A program made the position numbers and the translations under genes. From Verrucomicrobiota bacterium (GTDB lineage: Bacteria > Verrucomicrobiota > Verrucomicrobiia > Limisphaerales > UBA1100): 11,060 bases of DNA. The stretch covers positions 1 through 11,060 of the forward strand of contig JAPKEI010000065.1 of NCBI GenBank assembly GCA_028872685.1, in the 5' to 3' direction. Each line of letters starts with the position of its first letter. Position 1 is the first letter of the stretch. Under the pieces are notes generated by a model that was not told the DNA's origin, did no database searches, and worked only from the letters and a program-made list of their open reading frames with translations. Positions 1 to 6,296 of the stretch are shown here, one piece after another.

Positions 1-2
1 CC

Positions 3-1070
3 AAACGCGATAAGCAGAACAGCTATTACACTTCTCAGGCATCCATCAACCTCGGGCAACACCACTTTTACTCTGGCAATTTTGCCGAAGGCATCAAAGC
101 CTTCGAGACCACCTACAAGGACGATACGCTCATTCGGCAAATGTATCGCTATGCCTCCAGCCCCATCAGCCAACTTACCGGCAGCACTGAGAAAGCTAAG
201 ACTGGAACAAAGTTCGCTGATGAGTTTATTTCCTATATCAACCGGAAAATGCCACGGGATCTTACTCTTGATTCAAACAAAGCCCGCGTGCGCGATTTTT
301 ATTACACCATCGCCGCCATCCACAGTCATGCTAGGCGTGACCAAGAGGGGCTCACCGTCTACACCCAGCTAGGTAAACTTATCGGAGTGAATGACGATCT
401 GCGCGGCAAACAGGCCGCGTGGCATCGCGCCCGTAAGCGCTATGGGGAGGCTAGGAAAATTTACGTGCAGTACAAGGACCGTGAGGCCGGGTTGTCAGCC
501 ACAGCCAGCACATGGGTCGATGAAAATAAATGGGACAATGCAATTAGCACTTACAATCAGCTTATTGGCATGGACAAGGAAAAGGAGAGTCAATGGCAGC
601 AGTCCATCGTGAGTGTTTGGCGTAAAGCCAAGCAATGGGACAAGGCGATTGCAACCTACCAAACACTGCTCACGGTTGAGGCCGGCAAATTTAGCGACTG
701 GTACGATGGTATTGGATATTGCTACGAGAAGACTGGCAAGCTGAAGGAAGCCATTCGGAGTTATCAGCAGTCCGACAAATATCCCGAGATGTATTTCAAG
801 ATGGCTTCCTGCCACCGGCGTCTCAAGCAATATAAGGAAGCATTGGTTCTATATCATCAAGCCCGCGCCGATAAAGGCGAGGCCGCGCGTGCCACCATTC
901 ACATTGGCTACACCTACGAGCAATACGGGCAACGCGAAAACGCCATCAAGTGGTTTCAGCAAACCTGCAAGCTTTACCCCAAGACCAGTCATGCCAGTCA
1001 GGCTCACGCGCATTTGCAGAGCAAATATAAAATCAGCGTGACACTAGGCGGCTCGAATGAGAAGGAGTGA
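3..1070 (+). CDS. TPR-repeat protein, 3' part (5' end outside window)
   Basis: The frame is open from the first complete codon at position 3, so the gene begins before the window. An ATG at 141 is internal, because the 46 codons before it also read as TPR-like sequence (for example GQHHFYSGNFAEGIKAFE). About 355 residues are visible. At least six TPR-type helical hairpins can be recognised at roughly residues 138-161, 167-191, 200-226, 234-258, 263-288 and 296-329, with typical cores such as WDKAIATYQTLL, GKLKEAIRSYQQ and QYKEALVLYHQA. The protein ends with a spacer-like segment (LYPKTSHASQAHAHL) resembling the last repeats of periplasmic TPR/TolA-binding-type proteins. TPRs are scaffolds for protein contacts, and no enzymatic domain is visible. 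The partner and cellular location are unknown because any signal peptide lies outside the window. The hydrolase gene follows after 97 bases on the same strand. Confidence 0.85.
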   Translation, partial: KRDKQNSYYTSQASINLGQHHFYSGNFAEGIKAFETTYKDDTLIRQMYRYASSPISQLTGSTEKAKTGTKFADEFISYINRKMPRDLTLDSNKARVRDFYYTIAAIHSHARRDQEGLTVYTQLGKLIGVNDDLRGKQAAWHRARKRYGEARKIYVQYKDREAGLSATASTWVDENKWDNAISTYNQLIGMDKEKESQWQQSIVSVWRKAKQWDKAIATYQTLLTVEAGKFSDWYDGIGYCYEKTGKLKEAIRSYQQSDKYPEMYFKMASCHRRLKQYKEALVLYHQARADKGEAARATIHIGYTYEQYGQRENAIKWFQQTCKLYPKTSHASQAHAHLQSKYKISVTLGGSNEKE

Positions 1071-1167
1071 TTTTCTGGTGAATCGTGTGTAGATTGGTTT
1101 CCCTCATCCATCGCTCAATCAAGGCTGAACTTGCCACCCAAGTAGAGTGGAGTCACACTGACCAACC

Positions 1168-2388
1168 ATGCGCGTCATTGTTGTAATGTTCCTATTGGCT
1201 AGTGTTGCCGGCATCGAGGCGGGGTCGACCCTGAAGGCTCTTACCGATCATCTGGCCCTTCCCGAATCCAAGCGGCCTCCACTCATACAGCAACCCTTCG
1301 CTACGGTTACACTCACCAAGGCTGATGCCATGCAGGCACAACAACTGCTCTGGGGCGATCACCTCGCCAAAATACGCGCCACCCGCGCCGCAGAGATGAA
1401 AGGGAAGGTGATCGAGATTGACAAACATAGAATGCGGTTTGAGTTTTTTGTGTATGGCCAAAAGCCAAAAAGTGGGCGAAGCCTATTCATTTCTATGCAT
1501 GGCGGCGGCAATGCGCCTGCGCGACTTAACGACAATCAATGGGAAAATCAAAAACGGTTGTACCGGCCCGCTGAAGGTATCTATGTGGCACCGCGCGCGC
1601 CGACAAATACTTGGAACCTCTGGCACCAAGGCCACATTGATGGATTCTTCGACCGGCTGATTGAAAACTTTGTGGCGCTGCATGATGTGAATCCAAACCG
1701 CGTTTACCTCATGGGCTACTCTGCGGGCGGTGACGGCGTATACCAACTCGCGCCACGCATGGCGGATCGATTTGCCGCCGTGGCAATGATGGCCGGCCAT
1801 CCCAACGAAACCTCTCCTCTGGGCCTGCGCAACCTTCCTTTCGCTCTCCACGTCGGTGAACGTGATGGTGGCTTCAATCGCAACAAGGTTGCTGCTAGTT
1901 GGAAGACTCAACTCGCCAACCTCCACGAAGCTGATCCGGATGGTTATGTCCACCATGTGCAAATTCACCCCGGTCTCGGCCATTGGATGAACCGCCGCGA
2001 CGCTGTCGCCGTGCCGTGGATGGCCAAATTTTCACGTACCCCGCTGCCAACTCGCGTTGTTTGGAAACAGGATGATGTGCGGCATGAATCGTTCTACTGG
2101 CTTGCTGCGCCCATTGAAGAAACCGGCGGGCGGATCCAAATCACTGCTGCAATCAATGAGCAAGACATCAATCTTGACGGCCCGGCGGGTAAGGAAATTT
2201 TGGTCCGATTGAACGACGGTCTCGCAAACCTGGACCAAGCAATTTCCGTTACCGCCAACGGCAAACAGGTTTACAACGGCAAAGTCAATCGCACTATCGC
2301 CACTCTTGCGCGTACTCTCCTTACTCGCCACGACCCTCATCTCATGTTCAGCTCCGAGCTTGAAATCAAGCTGCCACCAAGGAATTGA
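1168..2388 (+). CDS. Exported alpha/beta hydrolase (PHB depolymerase / prolyl-oligopeptidase-like esterase)
   Basis: A 406-residue serine hydrolase. The first ~19 residues (hydrophobic VIVVMFLLASVAG, then EAG) form a signal peptide directly after the ATG, which supports this start, although no good ribosome binding site is visible. The oxyanion-hole motif HGGG is at 111-114 and the nucleophile elbow G-Y-S-A-G-G at 183-188 makes Ser185 the nucleophile. Asp233 (in GERDGG) and His272 (in GLGHWM) complete a plausible triad. This order is typical of esterases of the polyhydroxybutyrate-depolymerase and dienelactone-hydrolase type. After about residue 290 there is an extra ~115-residue beta-rich C-terminal region (RVVWKQDD through to SSELEIKL) that I take to be an accessory domain. 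The substrate cannot be read from the sequence; an ester-linked polymer or peptide is inferred. It lies 126 bases before the dipeptidase-like gene on the same strand. Confidence 0.85.
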   Translation: MRVIVVMFLLASVAGIEAGSTLKALTDHLALPESKRPPLIQQPFATVTLTKADAMQAQQLLWGDHLAKIRATRAAEMKGKVIEIDKHRMRFEFFVYGQKPKSGRSLFISMHGGGNAPARLNDNQWENQKRLYRPAEGIYVAPRAPTNTWNLWHQGHIDGFFDRLIENFVALHDVNPNRVYLMGYSAGGDGVYQLAPRMADRFAAVAMMAGHPNETSPLGLRNLPFALHVGERDGGFNRNKVAASWKTQLANLHEADPDGYVHHVQIHPGLGHWMNRRDAVAVPWMAKFSRTPLPTRVVWKQDDVRHESFYWLAAPIEETGGRIQITAAINEQDINLDGPAGKEILVRLNDGLANLDQAISVTANGKQVYNGKVNRTIATLARTLLTRHDPHLMFSSELEIKLPPRN

Positions 2389-2503
2389 GACTGCCCGCCA
2401 CTCTACACCATTATCCTGCTTCAGAGAGGCCCAGAGGATGCTGAAAGAAGTAGGCGCAATAGAGGAACTGTCAGAGTAGCTTGACCAAGCCAGCTGATCT
2501 GCC

Positions 2504-2507
2504 GAGG
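2504..2507 (+). promoter_or_regulatory. Ribosome binding site of the dipeptidase-like gene
   Basis: GAGG lies 7 bases before the ATG at 2515. It supports this start codon, which also begins directly at a twin-arginine signal peptide. Confidence 0.5.
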
Positions 2508-2514
2508 ATGCGGC

Positions 2515-3813
2515 ATGCAAACCCACACTCGCCGGTCTTTTTTGCAAACCTCCACACTAGCAGCTCCATTTCTTTTCCTGCCTAAGCTACGCGCTGCAGA
2601 GCCTTGGGAGGCTAATGAGATTATACAAAAACACCGTCGTGCCGCGTTGGCGGTTTTGAAACCAACAAAGGCGCAACTCGATCGCGGGCTAAAACTGCAC
2701 GCGGAATCACTGGTGTTCGACACGTACGGCTTTGCTCCACGTTGTGCGGTTGATGGAGATGCACTAGCAAAACTTGCCGCTGAAAACGCCTCGGCTACCG
2801 AGATCAAGGATGCCCGTGAACGTATGATGATGATTCGCTGTGTGGACAATGCCGTTGAGCGAGCAGAGTTTAAGCAGGCGTGGCAGGCGGCAGGAGTAAC
2901 ATGTATTTTTCAAAATGCCGGTGAGGAAGGCCAGGCTCCGTTGAGACTCATTAAACGATTGGCGAACTTCACTTATGTGACCGATCACCTCAAGGGGTTC
3001 CTGAACAAGGCCGCCACACCTGCGGACATCACAGCCGCCAAGCAAGCGGGACAACACTGCCTCTATCTCACCGGCAATGGCGTGCCACTTACGCAACAGT
3101 GGATTAGTGTGCCCGACGAGTTGCGCTACCTGATGGTGTTCAAGAATCTCGGTATGCGTATGCTGCACCTTACCTACAATCGACGTAACATGATCGGTGA
3201 TGGCTGCGCCGAGCCAGGCAATGCGGGTCTGAGCGATTTCGGGAAAACAGTGGTAAAGGAAATGAACCGGTTGGGTGTGATCCCTGACTGTGCCCACTCC
3301 GGTTGGCAAACAAGTCTCGAGGCTGCACAGATCTCAGGTAAACCCGTCCTGGCAAGCCATAGTTGCGCGGCAGATTTGCACAAACACATCCGAGGCAAGC
3401 CGGACAAGGTTCTCAAGGCCATTGCCGATACCGGCGGACTCACTGGGATAGCTTGCATCCCCAGCTTCCTCGGTAATCCGGGTGATATCAATGCGTTCCT
3501 AAATCACATTGATCATGTCATCAAAATCACCAATATCAACCATGTGGGCATCGGTACGGATGTTGCCTATACGTCCCGCAACCAAGCTGCTGAGGCAGCG
3601 AAGATTCCTAAATTGCCTAGGACACGCACCGCATGGCGTTATTTTTGGCCTCCGGGCAGTCTACGCCCACAGCCACAGGCACGGTTATCAATCGCGTGGA
3701 CCAACTGGCCATTATTTACCGTTGGACTCGTGCAGCGTGGATATAAGGATGACGATATCCGTAAGATTATTGGCGGTAACATGATGCGCGTGTGCCGCGA
3801 AAGTTTAGAATGA
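2515..3813 (+). CDS. Membrane dipeptidase-like protein, peptidase family M19, Tat-exported
   Basis: A 432-residue protein beginning with a twin-arginine-type signal (THTRRSFLQTSTLAAPFLFL), so probably exported folded. The body matches the M19 (renal dipeptidase) TIM barrel. LHLTYNRRN is at 217-225, the first metal-ligand-type His is His261 (PDCAHSG), the second is His282 (LASHS), HIRGKPD follows at 291-297, and HVGIGTD ending at Asp349 corresponds to the late catalytic Asp. The C-terminus (TNWPLFTVGLVQRGY then GGNMMRV) is the usual M19 ending. The N-terminal metal ligands look changed: where typical members have His-x-Asp this one has VFDTYGFAP (67-75), and where the bridging Glu is expected it reads LTGNG (185-189). 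It may belong to a divergent subfamily with another metal site or substrate. The known family reaction is hydrolysis of dipeptides, including some D-amino-acid ones. Whether this protein does so is uncertain. Confidence 0.82.
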   Translation: MQTHTRRSFLQTSTLAAPFLFLPKLRAAEPWEANEIIQKHRRAALAVLKPTKAQLDRGLKLHAESLVFDTYGFAPRCAVDGDALAKLAAENASATEIKDARERMMMIRCVDNAVERAEFKQAWQAAGVTCIFQNAGEEGQAPLRLIKRLANFTYVTDHLKGFLNKAATPADITAAKQAGQHCLYLTGNGVPLTQQWISVPDELRYLMVFKNLGMRMLHLTYNRRNMIGDGCAEPGNAGLSDFGKTVVKEMNRLGVIPDCAHSGWQTSLEAAQISGKPVLASHSCAADLHKHIRGKPDKVLKAIADTGGLTGIACIPSFLGNPGDINAFLNHIDHVIKITNINHVGIGTDVAYTSRNQAAEAAKIPKLPRTRTAWRYFWPPGSLRPQPQARLSIAWTNWPLFTVGLVQRGYKDDDIRKIIGGNMMRVCRESLE

Positions 3814-3875
3814 TTATCCGCTCAGGCATCAACCGATATTCACCAGACGTTGGGCAAGAATCGAATGGGGGCAGG

Positions 3876-4355
3876 CTATTTGGTGTTGTGGAAGATTTCG
3901 CAATTTGGCAAAGCCTTTTTTAATTTCTCAATCTCATATAGGGTAAGGTTAGGGTTCTCATAAATATATAATTTTTTCAGATGAAGTAAACTCTTCAAAG
4001 GAGAAAGGTCTTTTATTTGATTTCTCCCAAGATTCAACCAACTTAATTTGCTTAGCTTGGAGATTGGTGCTAGATCTGAAATTCGGTTATCGTAAAGATT
4101 CAGATCTTCTAAATTACTAGCATACTGAAAGATAGGCATCGCTTTCAAGTCACCTATTTCTTTGTCCAAAAGATGTAATCTGTGAATTGTTTCATAGTCT
4201 TTTTGAGTGATCTTCCCCTTAGGTTTGTTGACACTATCCCGTATTATTGCCTCAACAGCCTGAACTGGGGGAATCGCCGGCGGTGTAGAAATACATCCAG
4301 CTAAACAGAACATCATTGCCGGAACTACCAATAGAATTTGCTTCATGCCCGTCAT
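3876..4355 (-). CDS. Leucine-rich-repeat lipoprotein
   Basis: I start the gene at the ATG at 4355, because GGAGAGG lies 6 bases upstream of it and the signal peptide begins there. A longer open frame to 4526 gives an implausible N-terminus. The 159-residue product has a hydrophobic signal ending in the lipobox LAGC with Cys21, so it is a predicted lipoprotein. Residues 60-147 hold four leucine-rich repeats of exactly 22 residues (starting at L60, L82, L104 and L126), of the internalin-like type with an N-x-I-x-D-L-x-P-L pattern. A C-terminal cap follows (EIEKLKKALPNCEI). Such repeats bind proteins or other ligands, and no enzymatic part is seen. The gene is AT-rich: 78 G+C among 240 bases at 3901-4140, about a third, against roughly half or more in neighbours. 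This suggests acquisition from elsewhere. It converges with the dipeptidase-like gene (62-base gap). Confidence 0.85.
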   Translation of the reverse strand: MTGMKQILLVVPAMMFCLAGCISTPPAIPPVQAVEAIIRDSVNKPKGKITQKDYETIHRLHLLDKEIGDLKAMPIFQYASNLEDLNLYDNRISDLAPISKLSKLSWLNLGRNQIKDLSPLKSLLHLKKLYIYENPNLTLYEIEKLKKALPNCEIFHNTK

Positions 4356-4361
4356 CTTACG

Positions 4362-4368
4362 CCTCTCC
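4362..4368 (-). promoter_or_regulatory. Strong Shine-Dalgarno site of the LRR lipoprotein gene
   Basis: On the minus strand this reads GGAGAGG, 6 bases before the ATG at 4355. It is the clearest ribosome binding site in the window and decides the start in favour of MTGMKQ over the upstream or internal Met codons. Confidence 0.65.
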
Positions 4369-4440
4369 GGATCTGGTGTAAATGTTGTTTGGGTAAATCT
4401 GTACCAATGGAATGGGCATGAAGATTTCCGCGAATTTGTA

Positions 4441-4478
4441 CGTGCCGCCTTCTCTGGCTTGCGTTTCGTTGCGGCACG
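4441..4478. repeat. 8-bp perfect inverted repeat in the divergent intergenic region
   Basis: CGTGCCGC at 4441-4448 is exactly matched by its reverse complement GCGGCACG at 4471-4478, with a 22-base loop. It lies 86-123 bases upstream of the LRR lipoprotein start and more than 100 bases before the small lipoprotein. It is G+C rich within a lower-G+C region. It could fold in the 5' leader of the LRR transcript or be an operator. No T-run follows on either strand, so a simple terminator is unlikely. Confidence 0.4.
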
Positions 4479-4485
4479 GAATAAA

Positions 4486-4497
4486 GTTCTACAGAAC
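4486..4497. repeat. Short palindrome, possible operator
   Basis: GTTCTACAGAAC is a dyad with 5-base arms (GTTCT/AGAAC) around a 2-base centre. It lies in the spacer between the divergent LRR lipoprotein and small lipoprotein genes, only 8 bases from the 8-bp inverted repeat. A further 5-bp dyad (AACGG 4525-4529, CCGTT 4539-4543) follows. I do not recognise the regulator. Short dyads arise by chance, so this is tentative. Confidence 0.25.
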
Positions 4498-4588
4498 AAA
4501 CACACGGGGTATGCACATTGATGCAACGGCTACGCAATCCGTTCGGCTTTAATTCCCGCCGCCTCTACCAATTTTTATTTTATTCCAG

Positions 4589-4786
4589 ATGTTAAAAAAA
4601 CAACGGGCAGTCGGCCTTGCGGCAAGACTGCTTCTTTTTATTGTAATTGCGGCGGGCGGCTTGATGCTGCCCGGCTGTAGCAGTGTCAGTAAAGTGAACC
4701 CCATCTCCGATGATTCCTATTGCCACTGGCTCTTCGCGCTTCCACACAAGGCCGTGAAAACAATTTTAGACATCGACGAAGAATAG
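4589..4786 (+). CDS. Small hypothetical lipoprotein
   Basis: A 65-residue ORF starting with a charged n-region (MLKKQR), then a hydrophobic stretch (LLLFIVIAAGGLML) ending in a good lipobox LPGC with Cys30. It is therefore predicted to be a lipid-anchored protein with a mature part of only 36 residues. The mature part (SSVSKVNPISDD, then CHWLFALPHKAVKTI, acidic end DIDEE) belongs to no family I recognise. The FALPHKAVKTILDID segment faintly recalls the LPFS-V-DTL-LP-D core of YceK-type lipoproteins, but this is too weak to assign. No clear ribosome binding site precedes the ATG. It is divergent from the LRR lipoprotein gene and converges on the DUF1501 gene with a 33-base gap. The intact signal and lipobox are the main reason to believe it is real. 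Confidence 0.6.
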   Translation: MLKKQRAVGLAARLLLFIVIAAGGLMLPGCSSVSKVNPISDDSYCHWLFALPHKAVKTILDIDEE

Positions 4787-4810
4787 TCGGTAAGCCGATC
4801 TGTCTTTTGC
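4787..4810 (+). terminator. Weak candidate terminator after the small lipoprotein gene
   Basis: Directly after the stop codon, TCGG-TAAG-CCGA can form a 4-bp stem with a tetraloop, followed by a T-rich stretch (TCTGTCTTTTGCTT). The stem is short, so this is a weak candidate. Confidence 0.2.
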
Positions 4811-4819
4811 TTCTGAACT

Positions 4820-6250
4820 TTACCTTAACCCCTTAATGGCTTTGGCGTGATAGATGGAATGGGGGCGGCCGGTGGAGTCGGTGTAGGTGGCGTTGGCGGG
4901 GATGCCAAGGGTTTCGTAAATAGTGGCGGCGAGGTTTTCTGGCTTTTGGGGGGCGCGCGCTGGATGGCCGCCGATTTTGTCGGATGCTCCAATGACGTTA
5001 CCGCCGTGCACGCCGCCGCCGGCGCAGAGGATAGATTGCACGGCGCCCCAATGATCGCGCCCAGGGAGTTTGGCGCTGGGAAGGGTGGTAATTTTCGGGG
5101 TGCGCCCAAATTCACTGGCCATCACGATGAGGGTGTCGTCTAATAAACCACTGGCACTCAAGTCATCGATGAGTGCGCTTAAGGCGCGATCCATTGGAGG
5201 CAGGAGAAAATCTTTTAGGTTGGGGAACGCGGCTTGGTGAGTGTCCCAAGTCTCGTTGTTGCCAAGGTTTACCTGCACGAGGTTCACACCGAGGTTCACG
5301 AGGTTGCGCGCCATCAGGAGAGACCACCCGAAGCTGTTGTCGCCGTAGCGCTCGATTTGTTTTGGATTCGCCTTGGATAAATCAAAAGCGTCATGCGCCT
5401 TGCCGTTTGCAAGGAGGGAGAGGGCGGCTTGGCGGTATTTATCAAAGCCCTCCTGATTGGCGGCTGCCTCAAGCACGCGCGATTGGGATTCGAGATTTTT
5501 GCGGAGCGCAATCCGATCACTTACGCGGCGGAGGTTCAATCCTTGTGGCAGGGCGAGTTGCGGGGCGTGGAAAGTGAGGGCGTCATCCTTCATTGCCCCA
5601 GTGGCGTGGTGGAAAAGATATTTTGGATACGCGCCATAATGCAATGGATGTTTGGGGGAGGCTTCCAAAAACCACGGGTCGCGTGCGGGCCCCATACGCC
5701 CGGCGAATTGGCCAGGAATGGTACGGCCGGTACGGTGCACAATTTTGTCGGGCATCACAATGACCGGCGTGGGGGCGTGTCCATGTGGCTTGAGCAGCGA
5801 GTTGGTGATTGCGGCGATGCTTGGGTCATCGCTGTCCTGCGGTTTACTAGGGCTAAAACCCGCGGGCGGCGTGGACATCCCGGTGAGCATCGCGTGGTGT
5901 CCCTGCGAATGTTCGTTGTGCGGATGGGTGAGCGAACGAACCAGTGCCCATTTATCCGAGCGCTGCGCAAGCATCGGCAGATGTTCGCAAATATGAATAC
6001 CGGGGGTCTTCGTGCGGATGGGATTAAACTCACCCCGGATTTCGCGCGGCGCATTCGGTTTAAGATCAAAACTTTCGTGCTGTGCCAAGCCGCCGGAAAG
6101 GAAAATATAAATGACTTTCTTCCCTTGGGCACCGGGAGCCTCCGCGCGCAATCGAGCCACATCGCTCATCCCTAGGCCCATAAACCCCAGCGCGCCCGCG
6201 CGGATGGCGGTACGGCGGGAAAGCCCGATGTGCGGATCACCCAAATTCAT
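4820..6250 (-). CDS. DUF1501 family protein, Tat-exported
   Basis: I use the ATG at 6250 (476 residues). A TTG three codons earlier is possible but less likely. A twin-arginine-like signal is at about 10-27 (LSRRTAIRAGALGFMGLG). DUF1501 hallmarks follow: SGGLAQHESFDLKP (52-65) in place of the common GGPSH-x-D-T-FDPKP form, the His-rich THPHNEHSQGHHAMLTG (108-124), WDTH (335-338), EFGRTP (380-385) and GRDHW (397-401). The family is related to the alkaline-phosphatase/sulfatase superfamily and is very abundant in Planctomycetota and Verrucomicrobiota. Its reaction is not established; metal-dependent hydrolysis of sulfate or phosphate esters is inferred. In those phyla it is often paired with DUF1549/DUF1553 cytochrome-like proteins, but here its neighbour is a sulfatase. 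It lies 46 bases downstream of the sulfatase on the same strand, so co-transcription is likely. Confidence 0.88.
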   Translation of the reverse strand: MNLGDPHIGLSRRTAIRAGALGFMGLGMSDVARLRAEAPGAQGKKVIYIFLSGGLAQHESFDLKPNAPREIRGEFNPIRTKTPGIHICEHLPMLAQRSDKWALVRSLTHPHNEHSQGHHAMLTGMSTPPAGFSPSKPQDSDDPSIAAITNSLLKPHGHAPTPVIVMPDKIVHRTGRTIPGQFAGRMGPARDPWFLEASPKHPLHYGAYPKYLFHHATGAMKDDALTFHAPQLALPQGLNLRRVSDRIALRKNLESQSRVLEAAANQEGFDKYRQAALSLLANGKAHDAFDLSKANPKQIERYGDNSFGWSLLMARNLVNLGVNLVQVNLGNNETWDTHQAAFPNLKDFLLPPMDRALSALIDDLSASGLLDDTLIVMASEFGRTPKITTLPSAKLPGRDHWGAVQSILCAGGGVHGGNVIGASDKIGGHPARAPQKPENLAATIYETLGIPANATYTDSTGRPHSIYHAKAIKGLR

Positions 6251-6296
6251 ATGACACAAAGAAACACCTATCCGTACATCCCGTCAAGCGGGGAAA

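Noticed and set aside
2389..2514. Regulatory element between the hydrolase and dipeptidase-like genes
   Set aside because: Apart from the GAGG ribosome site, I found no promoter with credible spacing and no stable hairpin.
3620..3720. Possible frameshift near the C-terminus of the dipeptidase-like gene
   Set aside because: The frame passes without a break from LPRTRTAWRYFWPPG into TNWPLFTVGLVQRGY and the normal family ending, so no frame repair is needed.
4356..4526. N-terminal extension of the LRR lipoprotein to 4526
   Set aside because: The extra residues are basic and Cys-containing with no domain. The strong GGAGAGG site and the lipoprotein signal both point to 4355.
5393..6175. Plus-strand ORF (260 codons) opposite the DUF1501 gene
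   Set aside because: It is antisense to a well-supported DUF1501 gene, with no signal peptide, motif or ribosome binding site.
6280..6292. CCCG-TCAAG-CGGG hairpin between sulfatase and DUF1501
   Set aside because: It has only a 4-bp stem and no T-run, and it lies inside a likely operon. This is too weak to call a terminator.
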